Assembly: GCF_030503855.1 (NCBI RefSeq)
Contig: NZ_CP129971.1
Coordinates: forward strand, 1,867,501-1,931,500
Direction of reading: 5' to 3'
Source of the DNA: Marivirga salinae
GTDB lineage: Bacteria > Bacteroidota > Bacteroidia > Cytophagales > Cyclobacteriaceae
Length of the DNA stretch: 64,000 nucleotides
Below, in pieces: positions 26,569-35,696 of the stretch. The stretch's first letter is position 1, and every line of letters begins with the position of its first letter. Both the position numbers and the translations under genes were made by a program. The notes below the pieces were generated by a model. It was given only the letters and a program-made list of their open reading frames with translations, made no database searches and was not told where the DNA came from.

Positions 26569-27962
26569 AGATAAAAAATATACATAGCGCATATTTCATT
26601 GGAATTGGAGGTATAGGCATGAGTGCCTTAGCTCGTTGGTTCCACCATAATGGGGTGCAAGTATATGGCTATGATAAAACATCAACCAAATTAACCATCC
26701 AACTGGAAAGTGAAGGCATCTCAATTCATTTTGAGGATGAAATTGAAAAAATGCCTGATTTTGTATTTAAGAACAGCAAAGAGGTACTGGTCGTTTATAC
26801 TCCCGCAATTCCAAAAGACCATAAAGGATTTAATTATTTGAAAGAAAAGGGGATTAATCTATATAAAAGGTCAGAGGTTCTAGGGATACTGACTGAAGGG
26901 ATGTTTACCGTGGCGGTAGCTGGTACTCATGGTAAAACTACAACCAGTTCCATGATTGCGCATTTGCTAAAAAGTGGTAAGAAGGATATAGCCGGCTTTT
27001 TAGGGGGTATTACGACCAATTATGATACGAATATGGTCATGAATCAAGGTGATTATAAAAAGGCAATCATAGTGGTGGAAGCAGATGAATTTGATCGTTC
27101 ATTTTTAACGCTGAAGCCCAATATTGCAGTGGTTACTTCAACGGATGCAGATCATCTGGATATTTATGGCAAACTGGAAGAGTTAAAGAAATCTTTTTCT
27201 CTCTTCTTGGAAAATGTAAATCCAAATGGACAGGCATATATTAAGGATGGTTTATGGGACGATATTGCTTCTAAAAAGATAAAAGCTCAGCCTTTGTCTT
27301 ATGGTTTAAATGCAGGAGATGTAAGAGCCTTAAACGTTCAGGTGAAAAATGCGAAATTTGTATTTGATGTAGCCTTAAATGATACAATTATAAAAGGGTT
27401 CCAATTGTCTGTACCTGGTTTTCATAATGTTGAAAATGCAGTAGTAGCTATAGCGATAGCTCATCAATTAGGCTTAAATGATAAAGAGATATTAGAAGGA
27501 ATTAGTACTTATGCTGGTGTGAAACGCAGATTTGAATATATTATCCAAAGAGAGGATTTTGTCTTTATTGACGATTATGCGCATCATCCTAGTGAAATAA
27601 CAGCGATGTTAACTTCAGTTCGGGCTTTATATCCTGGAAAAAAAGTAAGTGTTTTATTTCAACCGCATTTGTATTCGCGCACCAGAGATTTTGCAGTGGA
27701 ATTTTCTCGCAGCTTAAGCTTGGCGGATGAAGTCATGTTATTAGATATCTACCCAGCTAGAGAACTACCAATTGAAGGAGTAAACAGCGATATTTTATTA
27801 GAATCTATTCAGGTAGATGAGAAATATAAAGTAGATAAAGAGACTATAATAGATTATTTAAGTAATAGAGAATTAGAGGTTTTTATCACAATGGGAGCTG
27901 GAAATATTGACCAGTTAGTAGAACCTTTAAAAAATATGTTTAATAAGGAGCATGCAGCTTAA
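26565..27962 (+). CDS. murC: UDP-N-acetylmuramate:L-alanine ligase MurC
   Basis: 465 residues. GIGGIGMSALARW (~13) is the N-terminal nucleotide-binding loop, GTHGKTTTSSM (~120) the ATP loop, with EADEFDRSF, DDYAHHPSEI and FQPHLYSRTRDF as MurC signatures. It adds L-Ala to UDP-MurNAc, the first stem-peptide step. No ddl gene lies between murC and ftsQ, the normal Bacteroidota order. Overlaps ftsQ by 11 nt. Confidence 0.97.
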   Translation: MKIKNIHSAYFIGIGGIGMSALARWFHHNGVQVYGYDKTSTKLTIQLESEGISIHFEDEIEKMPDFVFKNSKEVLVVYTPAIPKDHKGFNYLKEKGINLYKRSEVLGILTEGMFTVAVAGTHGKTTTSSMIAHLLKSGKKDIAGFLGGITTNYDTNMVMNQGDYKKAIIVVEADEFDRSFLTLKPNIAVVTSTDADHLDIYGKLEELKKSFSLFLENVNPNGQAYIKDGLWDDIASKKIKAQPLSYGLNAGDVRALNVQVKNAKFVFDVALNDTIIKGFQLSVPGFHNVENAVVAIAIAHQLGLNDKEILEGISTYAGVKRRFEYIIQREDFVFIDDYAHHPSEITAMLTSVRALYPGKKVSVLFQPHLYSRTRDFAVEFSRSLSLADEVMLLDIYPARELPIEGVNSDILLESIQVDEKYKVDKETIIDYLSNRELEVFITMGAGNIDQLVEPLKNMFNKEHAA

Positions 27963-28716
27963 GAAGAGTTTAAATATTGCCCTAAAAATTGTTTTACCCA
28001 TAATTATATTTGTGGTAAGTATTGGCTTTGTGAGCAAAAAACAAGAAGAAGTGCTTTGTAAAAAAATTATTATTAATATAAAAAATCAGCAAGGTAATTT
28101 CTTTATCAATGAGGCAGATATTAACAGTCTGTTGACCAATAATGGCAATGAAATGGTGATGAATTTGCCTTATGAGAATTTCAAATTGAAAGATTTGGAA
28201 GAGCGAGTGAATGCTCATAAGTTTATCCAAACGGCAGAGGTATATAGAGACTTGGCTGGAAACATGATGGTAGATGCTGTGCAAGCACGACCAATAGCCA
28301 GAATATTTAATCCAAATGGTGCTGATCATTATATCAGCGATCAAGGAAGAATATTACCGGTGTCGGATAGATTTACGGCTCGGGTAATGGTATTGTCAGG
28401 TGAGTTTTTCAAACCTTATTTAGAAAATGATATGCTAAAAGACGAAGCTGGAAAAGACTTATTTAATTTTATAAAATTTATAGAGCAAGATAAATTTTGG
28501 AGTGCGCAGTTTGCGCAATTGGAAGTAGATGAAAGAGGAATAATTAATATATACCCTCAGGTTACCAAACAGTTGATTGAATTTGGGACGGTGTATAATT
28601 ATTCTGATAAATTATCGAAACTTAAAATTTTTTACGATAAGATACTGCCAGACAGAGGGTGGAATCGATACGATCGTGTAAATTTGCAATTTAAAGAACA
28701 AATCATTTGTGAATAG
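27952..28716 (+). CDS. ftsQ: Cell-division protein FtsQ/DivIB
   Basis: 254 residues with a short cytoplasmic N-terminus, one transmembrane helix (IVLPIIIFVVSIGFV, ~12-27), then a POTRA-like region (about 40-110, IIINIKNQQGNFFINEADI) and a beta domain. FtsQ links FtsL/FtsB and controls FtsWI activation. Sequence conservation is low in this family, so position between murC and ftsA is a main support. Confidence 0.9.
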   Translation: MQLKKSLNIALKIVLPIIIFVVSIGFVSKKQEEVLCKKIIINIKNQQGNFFINEADINSLLTNNGNEMVMNLPYENFKLKDLEERVNAHKFIQTAEVYRDLAGNMMVDAVQARPIARIFNPNGADHYISDQGRILPVSDRFTARVMVLSGEFFKPYLENDMLKDEAGKDLFNFIKFIEQDKFWSAQFAQLEVDERGIINIYPQVTKQLIEFGTVYNYSDKLSKLKIFYDKILPDRGWNRYDRVNLQFKEQIICE

Positions 28717-28734
28717 AATAACCTTAGTTGATAC

Positions 28735-30066
28735 ATGGACATGCAAAATGATAAAATAGTAGTCGGATTAGACATAGGAACCACCAAAATATGCGTGATA
28801 GTGGGCCATAAAAATGATTATGGCAAACTGGATGTTTTGGGTATGGGCAAAGCCGTATCTGATGGCGTAGTTAAAGGCAAGGTCATCAATATTGAAAAAA
28901 CCATTTTGGCTATTAAAAAGGCTGTAGAAGAAGCTGAAGATATTTCCGGTATCGACATTAAAGTGGTTAATGTAGGCATAGCTGGCCACCACATCAGAAG
29001 CTCTATCCAAAGAGGTAGTATTACTCGTGAAGATAGGGAAGAAGAAATTACTGTAGAGGATGTTAATCGTTTGACCAATGATATGCACCGCATGGTAATT
29101 CCTGCGGGGAATCAGATTATCCATGTGATGCCGCAAGTTTATACAGTGGATTACGATGATGGAATCAAAGATCCTGTGGGTATGACGGGCATTCGATTGG
29201 AAGCTGATTTTCATGTAATCACTGCTGATATTAATTCTATCAACAATATTCAGAAATGCGTAAAAAGAGCAGGCTTGGATATTGAAAATATGATATTGGA
29301 GCCACTGGCATCCAGCTTAGCAGTTTTATCTGATGATGAAAAGGAAGCTGGTGTTTGCTTGGTTGATATAGGGGGTGGCACAACTGATATTGCCATATTC
29401 CATGAAAACATCATTCGTCATACTGGGGTAATTCCATTTGGAGGTAACATCATTACTTCAGATATAAAAGAAGGCTGTATGGTAATGCAACAGCAGGCCG
29501 AATTACTGAAAACTAAATTCGGAAGAGCAATTTCCACTGAAGCCAGTGAAAATGAAATTGTTTCTATTCCTGGATTAAGAAATAGAGCACCTAAGGAAAT
29601 TTCCATCAAGAATCTGGCTCATATAGTAGAAGCAAGAATGGAAGAAATCGTTGATTTGGTGCATGCTGAAATATTAGCATCCGGTTATGAAGGTCGTTTG
29701 GCAGGCGGAATTGTAATCACTGGTGGTGGTTCGCAAATGCATAGTGCCAGGCAATTAGTTGAATTTTTAACCGGAATGGATGCCAGAATTGGTTATCCTA
29801 ACGAACATTTAGGGAGAACAAAAATAGAGGCTGTGAAAAGCCCGATGTATGCCACATCTGTAGGATTAGTATTGGCAGGTTATCGTTCCATTGACGAACG
29901 AGAAAACAGGTACCTTGAAGCTAAGTTGAATAATCAGAATATGTTTATCAACCATAAACAAAAAGGAGTGAAAGGTGCAAAGAAAGAAGGAGACTTCTTT
30001 TCAAAGATTATCAATAAAACCAAAAGTTTTTTGATAGATGATTTTGATGAAAAAGATGATTACTAA
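28735..30066 (+). CDS. ftsA: Cell-division protein FtsA
   Basis: 443 residues, actin-like ATPase. Phosphate-1 motif VGLDIGTTKICVIVG (~9-23), SHS2/1C domain in the first half, phosphate-2 DIGGGTTDIAIF (~204), adenosine motif GGIVITGGGSQMHS. The C-terminus GDFFSKIINKTKSFLI is an amphipathic helix that would tether FtsZ to the membrane. A second in-frame ATG lies 6 nt downstream (28741). The gap to ftsQ is 18 nt. Confidence 0.96.
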   Translation: MDMQNDKIVVGLDIGTTKICVIVGHKNDYGKLDVLGMGKAVSDGVVKGKVINIEKTILAIKKAVEEAEDISGIDIKVVNVGIAGHHIRSSIQRGSITREDREEEITVEDVNRLTNDMHRMVIPAGNQIIHVMPQVYTVDYDDGIKDPVGMTGIRLEADFHVITADINSINNIQKCVKRAGLDIENMILEPLASSLAVLSDDEKEAGVCLVDIGGGTTDIAIFHENIIRHTGVIPFGGNIITSDIKEGCMVMQQQAELLKTKFGRAISTEASENEIVSIPGLRNRAPKEISIKNLAHIVEARMEEIVDLVHAEILASGYEGRLAGGIVITGGGSQMHSARQLVEFLTGMDARIGYPNEHLGRTKIEAVKSPMYATSVGLVLAGYRSIDERENRYLEAKLNNQNMFINHKQKGVKGAKKEGDFFSKIINKTKSFLIDDFDEKDDY

Positions 30067-30094
30067 TATCGAAAGAACTTAAAACACGGATATT

Positions 30095-31663
30095 ATGACT
30101 GAAGGAGCTTATAAATTCGAAATTCCAAAACACCACAAATCTATCATAAAGGTGATAGGTGTTGGTGGGGGTGGCAGTAATGCTGTTAATCACATGTTTA
30201 ACCAAGGCATCAGGGATGTTGAGTTTGTGGTCTGTAATACAGATTCCCAAGCATTAAAAACAAGTCCTGTGCCTAATAAATTACAAATTGGAACAACGCT
30301 AACAAGCGGATTGGGAGCCGGTGCTAATCCTGAAAAAGGGAAAGATGCGGCACTTGAAAGCAAGGAAGAAATCCGTGAATTGTTAGGCAATGATACCAAA
30401 ATGGTATTCGTTACGGCCGGAATGGGCGGAGGTACTGGTACTGGTGCTGCGCCTGTTATTGCACGAATAGCCAAAGAAATGGATATCCTGACTGTTGGGA
30501 TTGTCACTTCGCCTTTTAGTTTTGAAGGAAAGAAGAAGGTAAGACAAGCAGAGGAAGGCATTCGACAGTTAAAGGAGAATTGTGATACTGTTTTGATTAT
30601 ACTCAACGATAAATTAAGAGAGATACACGGTAACCTTACCATTGGAAATGCATTTGCGAAAGCGGATAACGTATTAACTACTGGTGCTAAAGGTATTGCA
30701 GAAATTATCACAGTTCCAGGTCAAGTAAACGTGGATTTTGAAGATGTTAAGACGGTAATGAAAAATGCCGGTGCTGCTGTAATGGGTTCTGCTAGAACTG
30801 AAGGGGATGGCAGAGCCTTAAGAGCAGCTGAAGAAGCATTATCTTCTCCATTATTGAATAATACTGATATTTTAGGAGCGCAAAAGATTTTATTGTCCAT
30901 TATTTCAGGTGATAAGGCTGAATTGCAAATGGATGAGCTGACTGAAATCACGGATTATATTCAAGAGAGAGCCGGAGATGAAGCTGAAGTAATTTTTGGA
31001 CATGGAATGGATCAGTCTTTAGGAGAAGGATTGTCTGTAACAGTCATTGCTACAGGTTTTGATCAAGGAGGCTACAAGGAAAATGCTATTCCGCATCAAG
31101 AAGCCAGAAAGGTATATGATTTAGACTCTAATAAGCAGATTACGCTCTTCGGTAATGAGAAAGAGGAAGAAAAGTCTAAGCCAGAACCAAGAAATGAGCC
31201 TAGTCCATTTACTTTTGAAAAGCGAAATACTCAAGAATCTCGTCCCCCTGCAGATGAGGAAAGAGGTTATTCTTTTGGATTCCCTTCTAAAAAGCAGGAA
31301 GAGCCAGAATATGTAGAGGAAGAGAATGATTTTGCTGATGATTTTACTGATAGCTTGTCTAATGAGTATGATATAGTAGATAAGTCAGAAAGTCAGGATG
31401 ATGTAGATAAAAAAGAGGCAGAGCGCCAAGAAATGTTGAGAAAGCGTTCTGTTGAGAGGATTGAAAAATTGAAAAACTTAAATGGTGGACATACCAATAC
31501 TCCTGAAGCGTATAAACAAATGGAGGTACCGGCTTATAAACGTAAGCAGGTAAAATTAAGAGATGTGCCACATTCTTCTGAGAAAAATATCTCAAGATTC
31601 AATTTGAATGATGATAATCAGATATTGGGCAATAATAAGTTCTTGCACGATAACGTAGATTAA
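30095..31663 (+). CDS. ftsZ: Cell-division GTPase FtsZ
   Basis: 522 residues. GTP-binding core (~18-335) with GVGGGGSNAVNHM, tubulin signature GMGGGTGTGAAPVIA (~111-125), and synergy loop VNVDFEDVKTVM. A ~130-residue acidic, disordered linker follows. The FtsA-binding-like peptide MEVPAYKRKQVKL lies near 474-486 and is followed by ~35 more residues ending LHDNVD, a tail seen in Bacteroidota FtsZ rather than at the extreme C-terminus as in E. coli. Polymerises at midcell to guide septum building. Last gene of the operon, followed by a terminator at 31708. Confidence 0.97.
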   Translation: MTEGAYKFEIPKHHKSIIKVIGVGGGGSNAVNHMFNQGIRDVEFVVCNTDSQALKTSPVPNKLQIGTTLTSGLGAGANPEKGKDAALESKEEIRELLGNDTKMVFVTAGMGGGTGTGAAPVIARIAKEMDILTVGIVTSPFSFEGKKKVRQAEEGIRQLKENCDTVLIILNDKLREIHGNLTIGNAFAKADNVLTTGAKGIAEIITVPGQVNVDFEDVKTVMKNAGAAVMGSARTEGDGRALRAAEEALSSPLLNNTDILGAQKILLSIISGDKAELQMDELTEITDYIQERAGDEAEVIFGHGMDQSLGEGLSVTVIATGFDQGGYKENAIPHQEARKVYDLDSNKQITLFGNEKEEEKSKPEPRNEPSPFTFEKRNTQESRPPADEERGYSFGFPSKKQEEPEYVEEENDFADDFTDSLSNEYDIVDKSESQDDVDKKEAERQEMLRKRSVERIEKLKNLNGGHTNTPEAYKQMEVPAYKRKQVKLRDVPHSSEKNISRFNLNDDNQILGNNKFLHDNVD

Positions 31664-31707
31664 ATTATTCACAAATCCTTTTAAGTCATAATAAACAGGT
31701 GTTACAG

Positions 31708-31734
31708 GCAGCTTCGTAAGGAGCTGCTTTTTTT
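31708..31734 (+). terminator. dcw operon terminator, target of the group II intron
   Basis: Perfect stem GCAGCT (31708-31713) / AGCTGC (31722-31727), loop TCGTAAGG, then seven T. The intron begins immediately after the T-tract. The 8-nt loop is identical to that of the terminator at 35374-35403. Confidence 0.85.
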
Positions 31735-32253
31735 GTTTGCCTTGGATGCAGACATATCCGATGGGTTGAAAGAAACCCAAGTTGCCTAGCCAGAGGGAAG
31801 ACAATGCAAAGCCAAGGGCGTTGTTGGCAACGACAGGGTGTGTAGCAAGTCAGGGGAACATAACGAAAGTGAACCGACCTTGGCAGACAGTCTGGGCAAC
31901 CTTGCAAAAAGTGGGAACGCCCGAAATCTGGACAAGATTGTATGCTATAACGGATGTGTTTCCAGACAGGATAGTTTGCTTAATGAGGGAAGCCTTTACC
32001 CTGCAAAATAATGCTAGCCGGTGACAAGTTTGACGACAAGGAACTGGCGAACAGGTGAAGGTGGCAGATGAAACCGTAGTAGTGAATAATTCCCTGCCAA
32101 AGAAAGTCTGGTAACGGACGGGAGGAGAAAACAGGGAAGACTTTATGCGAAGAGCGTGCAACTTGTCATAAAGGGGTATTCATATTCAAAAGAATGGATG
32201 TTGTGCGAAGGGGCAAAGTTAAACCGAAGACTTGGAGCTAAACCGAACGTATC

Positions 32254-32547
32254 AACCTGAGTTCGACATTAATTTGGAAATTCAGATTTTTCACCCAGAG
32301 GGTGACCAGCCTATGGCTTGCATCCATTCAATAGACAAGGCGTCTTTTTGAAGATATAGCGAGCTATATCGAAGAAAGACAACGCAGTATATTGGATTAT
32401 ATGGGAAAGTTTTTCTGATTCCGCTTGTAAACAGCGATTTTCTTCCTAAAAATTTCTTACAATAGCCCGCTATTGCTTCAAAATTTTTAGTTGAAACTCA
32501 CTATTTACAAACGGTCTGAATCCTAAATTAATAATCGAATTCAGGTT
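32254..32547 (+). repeat. Intron domain IV: inverted arms flanking an insert
   Basis: Arms 32254-32285 and 32516-32547 are reverse complements at roughly four of five positions (AACCTGA...ATTCAG against CTGAAT...TCAGGTT). They would form the domain IV stem, the place where the intron-encoded protein normally sits. Here it holds ~230 bp of hairpins, including GATATAGC/GCTATATC at 32353-32370. Confidence 0.55.
32415..32521. repeat. Long imperfect palindrome nested in the intron
   Basis: The centre is CAATAGC-CC-GCTATTG (32460-32475), extended outward by CTAAAAATTT / AAAATTTTTAG and by TTGTAAACAGCGATTTTC / GAAACTCACTATTTACAA. The ~105-nt unit folds back on itself almost end to end, like a REP/MITE-type element. 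Confidence 0.55.
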
Positions 32548-32925
32548 ATCAGGTAAAAGCAAAGATAATTTCTGCTGGAATGCGGGATTGTATTTTACGG
32601 AAAGGGGTGACGAGCCTACATTCTGTGGAAACCGTGCGAGTGTTCAGTAACCGTGGTTAAATACTGCTGACAGATTGACTTTGGATAGCTTGTCTTTGAG
32701 CTAGAAACATCAGCGGGACACGGAGAAAGAAGAACCTGCCCAATCACTGAAAGTAGAGTTGCCAAAACTGCAGAAAACGTTTCAATGCACATGCTAAGGA
32801 TTTTGCATCAATACTATGAGATGGTATTGAATAAGGCTTAACAGGAGCCGTGTACGATGGTCTGTAAGCACGGTTCTGTGAGAGGGCTTGAGATAGGAAG
32901 TTTTATTTTCCTATCTTTACCCTAC

Positions 32926-33118
32926 TCTATTATGCAAATTCGTACCAATTATTAATGGAACTCAAGTCGCTATGTAATTACCTAACGGTACGTTAGTATA
33001 AATGTGTGCGTTTAACATTTTGAAATACGACTATTTCAAAATACTTTTGTATGCTAAAATTTTAAATCCTAATTGATGCCTTTTAAGGTTACTTTTCATC
33101 TTTTCAATAATAAAAAAC
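32926..33118. other. Spacer between intron and lipoprotein gene
   Basis: AT-rich sequence following the intron 3' end. No gene, terminator or full-consensus promoter was seen, although the lipoprotein gene must be transcribed from here or through the intron. Confidence 0.4.
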
Positions 33119-34369
33119 ATGCCTAGTAAGTATATTTACCTAATCTTAATATTTTTAGTCAGTTTATCCTGTACAGATGAACCAGAAACAGAAGCCCTCG
33201 AAGTAAGATCATTATCCTATACCAATAATAGCACTACCATAAAAGTAGGTGAAGGCTTTGCCAGTGATGCTCCTGAAGTGGATGGAAGTGGCACTTTAAC
33301 CTTTTCAATTGCAGATGTTTCTGTCAGCAACTTTGAAGGTATCACAATAGAGGACTCTACAGGAGTTATCACTGTGGCTGAAGGTAATACGCTTGAAGGA
33401 GGTATTAACTACGTTATTGCTGTGGCAGTTTCTAATGATGATGTTACTGAAGTCTTTGAAAGTGCCTTTACGATAGAAATGGTTGCCTTAGACCTGCCAA
33501 GAAACCTGATTTATTCAGTAGACTCAATTGCCGTTCCTTTGGCAACGAATTCAAGTAGTGTAGCACCAACTTTAGATGGCTTATCACCATTTAGCTTCAC
33601 TATAGAAAATGAGGCAGAAGTGCCGGGGTTTTTAAGTATCAACGAAGAAACTGGAGTGATCAACGTCAATGGTGAAACTTCAGAAGTTGGTACGTATAAA
33701 ATTAATCTATTAGTGGCTAATGAGGATGGCGCAACTAGTTTTGAAGCAGCTTATACCGTAAAAATATTGGCCCCAGAGGCCATAGCTGGCTTCTCCTTTA
33801 GTATTAATCAGAATAACGCTTATACAATTGACTTTACAAATACTTCACAAAATGCGGTTTCTTATACGTGGGATTTTGGAGATGGTAGTACATCAAATGA
33901 AGAAAATCCAAGCCACACTTATAATGATGACGGAGAATATGAGGTAGTATTAACGGCCACCAATAGTGATGGCTTTGACAGCCAGTATGCAGAAACAATT
34001 TGTGTAGCTGACTTAGCTGGTATGTATAATGTTGTTGGATCATCACCAGATGCTGGTGTAAGTAATCTTGAATATACAGCTGAAATAGTTAAAATTGCTC
34101 CTGGTGAGTATTATTTCTTGCCTACTAGTGCTTATGCGGTGTCATTAGGTTATTCTGGTGCTTTTGCTGTTCCAACTATCTTTACTGATGTTTGTGGTGA
34201 ATTAGAAATTCCTGCTCAAAACCTAGGTGGTGATTTGGATGGCTTCCAACAATTCTCAAATGATGTAGCTGGAGAAGGATCGATTGATCCTGAGACTGGT
34301 GTCATTACATTTGAGTATATTATTAGTGGGTTAGGGTCTCAAATAGATGTATTTACTCCAGTTGAATAA
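33119..34369 (+). CDS. PKD-domain surface lipoprotein
   Basis: 416 residues. A lipoprotein signal ends in LVSLSC with Cys18 as the lipidated residue, followed by acidic TDEPETE. Two cadherin-like/putative Ig repeats follow (about 30-125 and 126-217, each with an ST/ETGVI.V motif). A PKD domain (about 222-298) has YTWDFGDGSTSNEENPSHTY. The C-terminal ~115 residues (AGMYNVVGSSPD...) resemble the last domain of SusE/SGBP-like lipoproteins. It is probably exposed on the outer membrane and binds a polymer; the ligand is unknown and no SusC/SusD genes are adjacent. The related pseudogene starts 22 nt after its stop. Confidence 0.85.
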   Translation: MPSKYIYLILIFLVSLSCTDEPETEALEVRSLSYTNNSTTIKVGEGFASDAPEVDGSGTLTFSIADVSVSNFEGITIEDSTGVITVAEGNTLEGGINYVIAVAVSNDDVTEVFESAFTIEMVALDLPRNLIYSVDSIAVPLATNSSSVAPTLDGLSPFSFTIENEAEVPGFLSINEETGVINVNGETSEVGTYKINLLVANEDGATSFEAAYTVKILAPEAIAGFSFSINQNNAYTIDFTNTSQNAVSYTWDFGDGSTSNEENPSHTYNDDGEYEVVLTATNSDGFDSQYAETICVADLAGMYNVVGSSPDAGVSNLEYTAEIVKIAPGEYYFLPTSAYAVSLGYSGAFAVPTIFTDVCGELEIPAQNLGGDLDGFQQFSNDVAGEGSIDPETGVITFEYIISGLGSQIDVFTPVE

Positions 34370-34390
34370 TTTTTTAAAGGAAATAATTAA

Positions 34391-35356
34391 ATGTTTATAT
34401 TTTAGGATTGCTTCTGATATTCTTTGGAAGTAGTTCCTAAGATGAAGATTTCACAGGTTGTGGTACATTAATCTCTGTGTCCGGTGTTTCAGCTTTAGTT
34501 AATGTGTCTGATGTTGCTTCTGCATATAATGAGAGCAGTGAAGATACTATGGGGGTTACACTTACACTAAGTGAATTTCAGTCTAGTGCAGATGCTGTTT
34601 TGATGCATCTTAAATAGGTGGCGAAGCTACTATAGGTGATGGTTATATTTTTATAAATTAATATGGATTAGGTCTTGCTAAAAAGGTTATACCTGCTACA
34701 TCTGATATACAATCTCTTACTTGGAATATAGTGATCTTTGATGATTGCGTTGGTGAGAATGCCGAAACGATTGAATTATATTTCGGTGATGAAAGATCTG
34801 CTAATGTAAATATTGAACCAACTACAACGAGTTTCTCTATTGTTAATTTTAGAAGTGATTTGGCAGTTGCTTCCACGGCATGGGGAGATGATTTAGATGG
34901 AAATCCTATTGCAGTTGAAGCTCCAGATGATTAATCTATTGATATTGCAGATATTAATATGGATTGGGAATTGTATGACACAGACTTCAATTTAATTAAC
35001 TATTCTTGGTTTTGATAATCCAGAAGAAATGATTATTGCTAACTTTGGTAGATGGAGACTATTATCTAGTTCCCATTCAGTATGCATCTGTGGATATAGA
35101 CCCTCTTGATCCTGTAAGATATCCTTTATTGTTTGACTTCACAAGATGTGGTTCAACTTTAAATGCTAGCCCAGTAATTAATGGCTTTACTACAGCAGGT
35201 TTCGATAATGGTGATGAGACTTATTCCCAAGCAATTGTTGATTATACTGTTACTGAAGAAGGAGATAATGTTACTATAAATGATGGTGTTTCAGATATTG
35301 CTTCAGGTAAAATGGAGCAATTACAAACTATAATTTCTCAACGAGATAGAAAGTAA
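34391..35356 (+). pseudogene. Decayed lipoprotein gene
   Basis: The three frames together encode a continuous protein that is broken many times. ATG at 34391 would read MFIFLGLLLIFFGSSS, a lipoprotein-like leader, if one T were restored in the T-run near 34401. In-frame stops follow (TAA after GSSS, TAG after VLMHLK, TAA after GYIFIN, TAA after VEAPDD), plus frame changes near 34615 and 34990-35036. Intact fragments are 34731-34934 (IFDDCVGENAETIELYFGD) and 35036-35356 (DGDYYLVPIQYASVDIDP). The last part, with its DGDYYLVP and FDFTRCGSTL stretches, resembles the C-terminal domain of the upstream lipoprotein (GEYYFLPTSAY), suggesting a duplicated neighbour now decaying. Confidence 0.75.
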
Positions 35357-35373
35357 TATTATTTAATAAATAG

Positions 35374-35403
35374 AAAAGCAGGGTCGTAAGGCTCTGCTTT
35401 TTT
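35374..35403 (+). terminator. Terminator after the lipoprotein/pseudogene unit
   Basis: Stem AAAAGCAGGG (35374-35383) / CTCTGCTTTT (35392-35401) with one G-T pair, loop TCGTAAGG, then T-run to 35403. It has the same loop as the ftsZ terminator but a different stem. Confidence 0.85.
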
Positions 35404-35530
35404 GTTTGCCTTGGATGCAGACATATCCAATGGGTTGAATGAAACCCAAGTTGCCTAACCAGAGGGAAGACAATGCAAAGCCAAGGGCGTTGATGGCAAC
35501 GACAGTTTTATTTTCCTATCTTTACCCTAC
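35404..35530 (+). mobile_element. 127-nt miniature derivative of the group II intron
   Basis: Its first 102 nt match 31735-31836 of the full intron with four substitutions and no gaps. Its last 25 nt are identical to 32901-32925. The inner 1064 bp are missing, and the joint falls on an AG dinucleotide present at both break points. It has lost domain V and so cannot self-splice. It also sits immediately after a terminator T-tract. Confidence 0.85.
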
Positions 35531-35696
35531 TCGATTTCTGGTGACCACAAATAAAATATGACAGCCAAAGGCTGTTTTGTGTTAACCACAAAGATTACAC
35601 TGAGAATTTCACAAAGGACTCAAAGGGATAGGCCATAACTTATATTTTTACCAAAAGAACTCGAAATACACAAGTAAGATCAGTAGTAAATTTTTT

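Larger units (their letters stand above)
31735..32925 (+). mobile_element. ORF-less group II intron inserted behind the ftsZ terminator
   Basis: About 1.19 kb of non-coding DNA with group II intron hallmarks. Domain V is at 32845-32876: GAGCCGTG pairs with CACGGTTC, with the AGC catalytic triad at 32846-32848. Domain VI follows at about 32885-32922, with stem GATAGGAA/TTCCTATC and a likely branch-point A seven nt before a CTAC 3' end. Domain I-type sequence includes GAAACCGTAGTAGTGAA and TATGCGAAGAGCGTGC. No reverse transcriptase is present in any frame, so movement would need a protein supplied in trans. Ends are set by comparison with 35404-35530, which shares only these ends. The 5' start GTTTG departs from the usual GTGYG, and the upper stem of domain V lacks a GNRA loop. 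Location after a terminator is typical of class C introns; class is not proven. Confidence 0.8.

Noticed and set aside
31592-32161. Several 70-103-residue frames on both strands within the intron region
   Set aside because: They overlap structured ribozyme sequence, share no protein motif, and none resembles a reverse transcriptase or maturase.
34395-35036. Stop-codon recoding to explain the in-frame stops in the lipoprotein relic
   Set aside because: Both TAA and TAG occur together with frame changes, and all neighbouring genes use standard stops, so decay is simpler.
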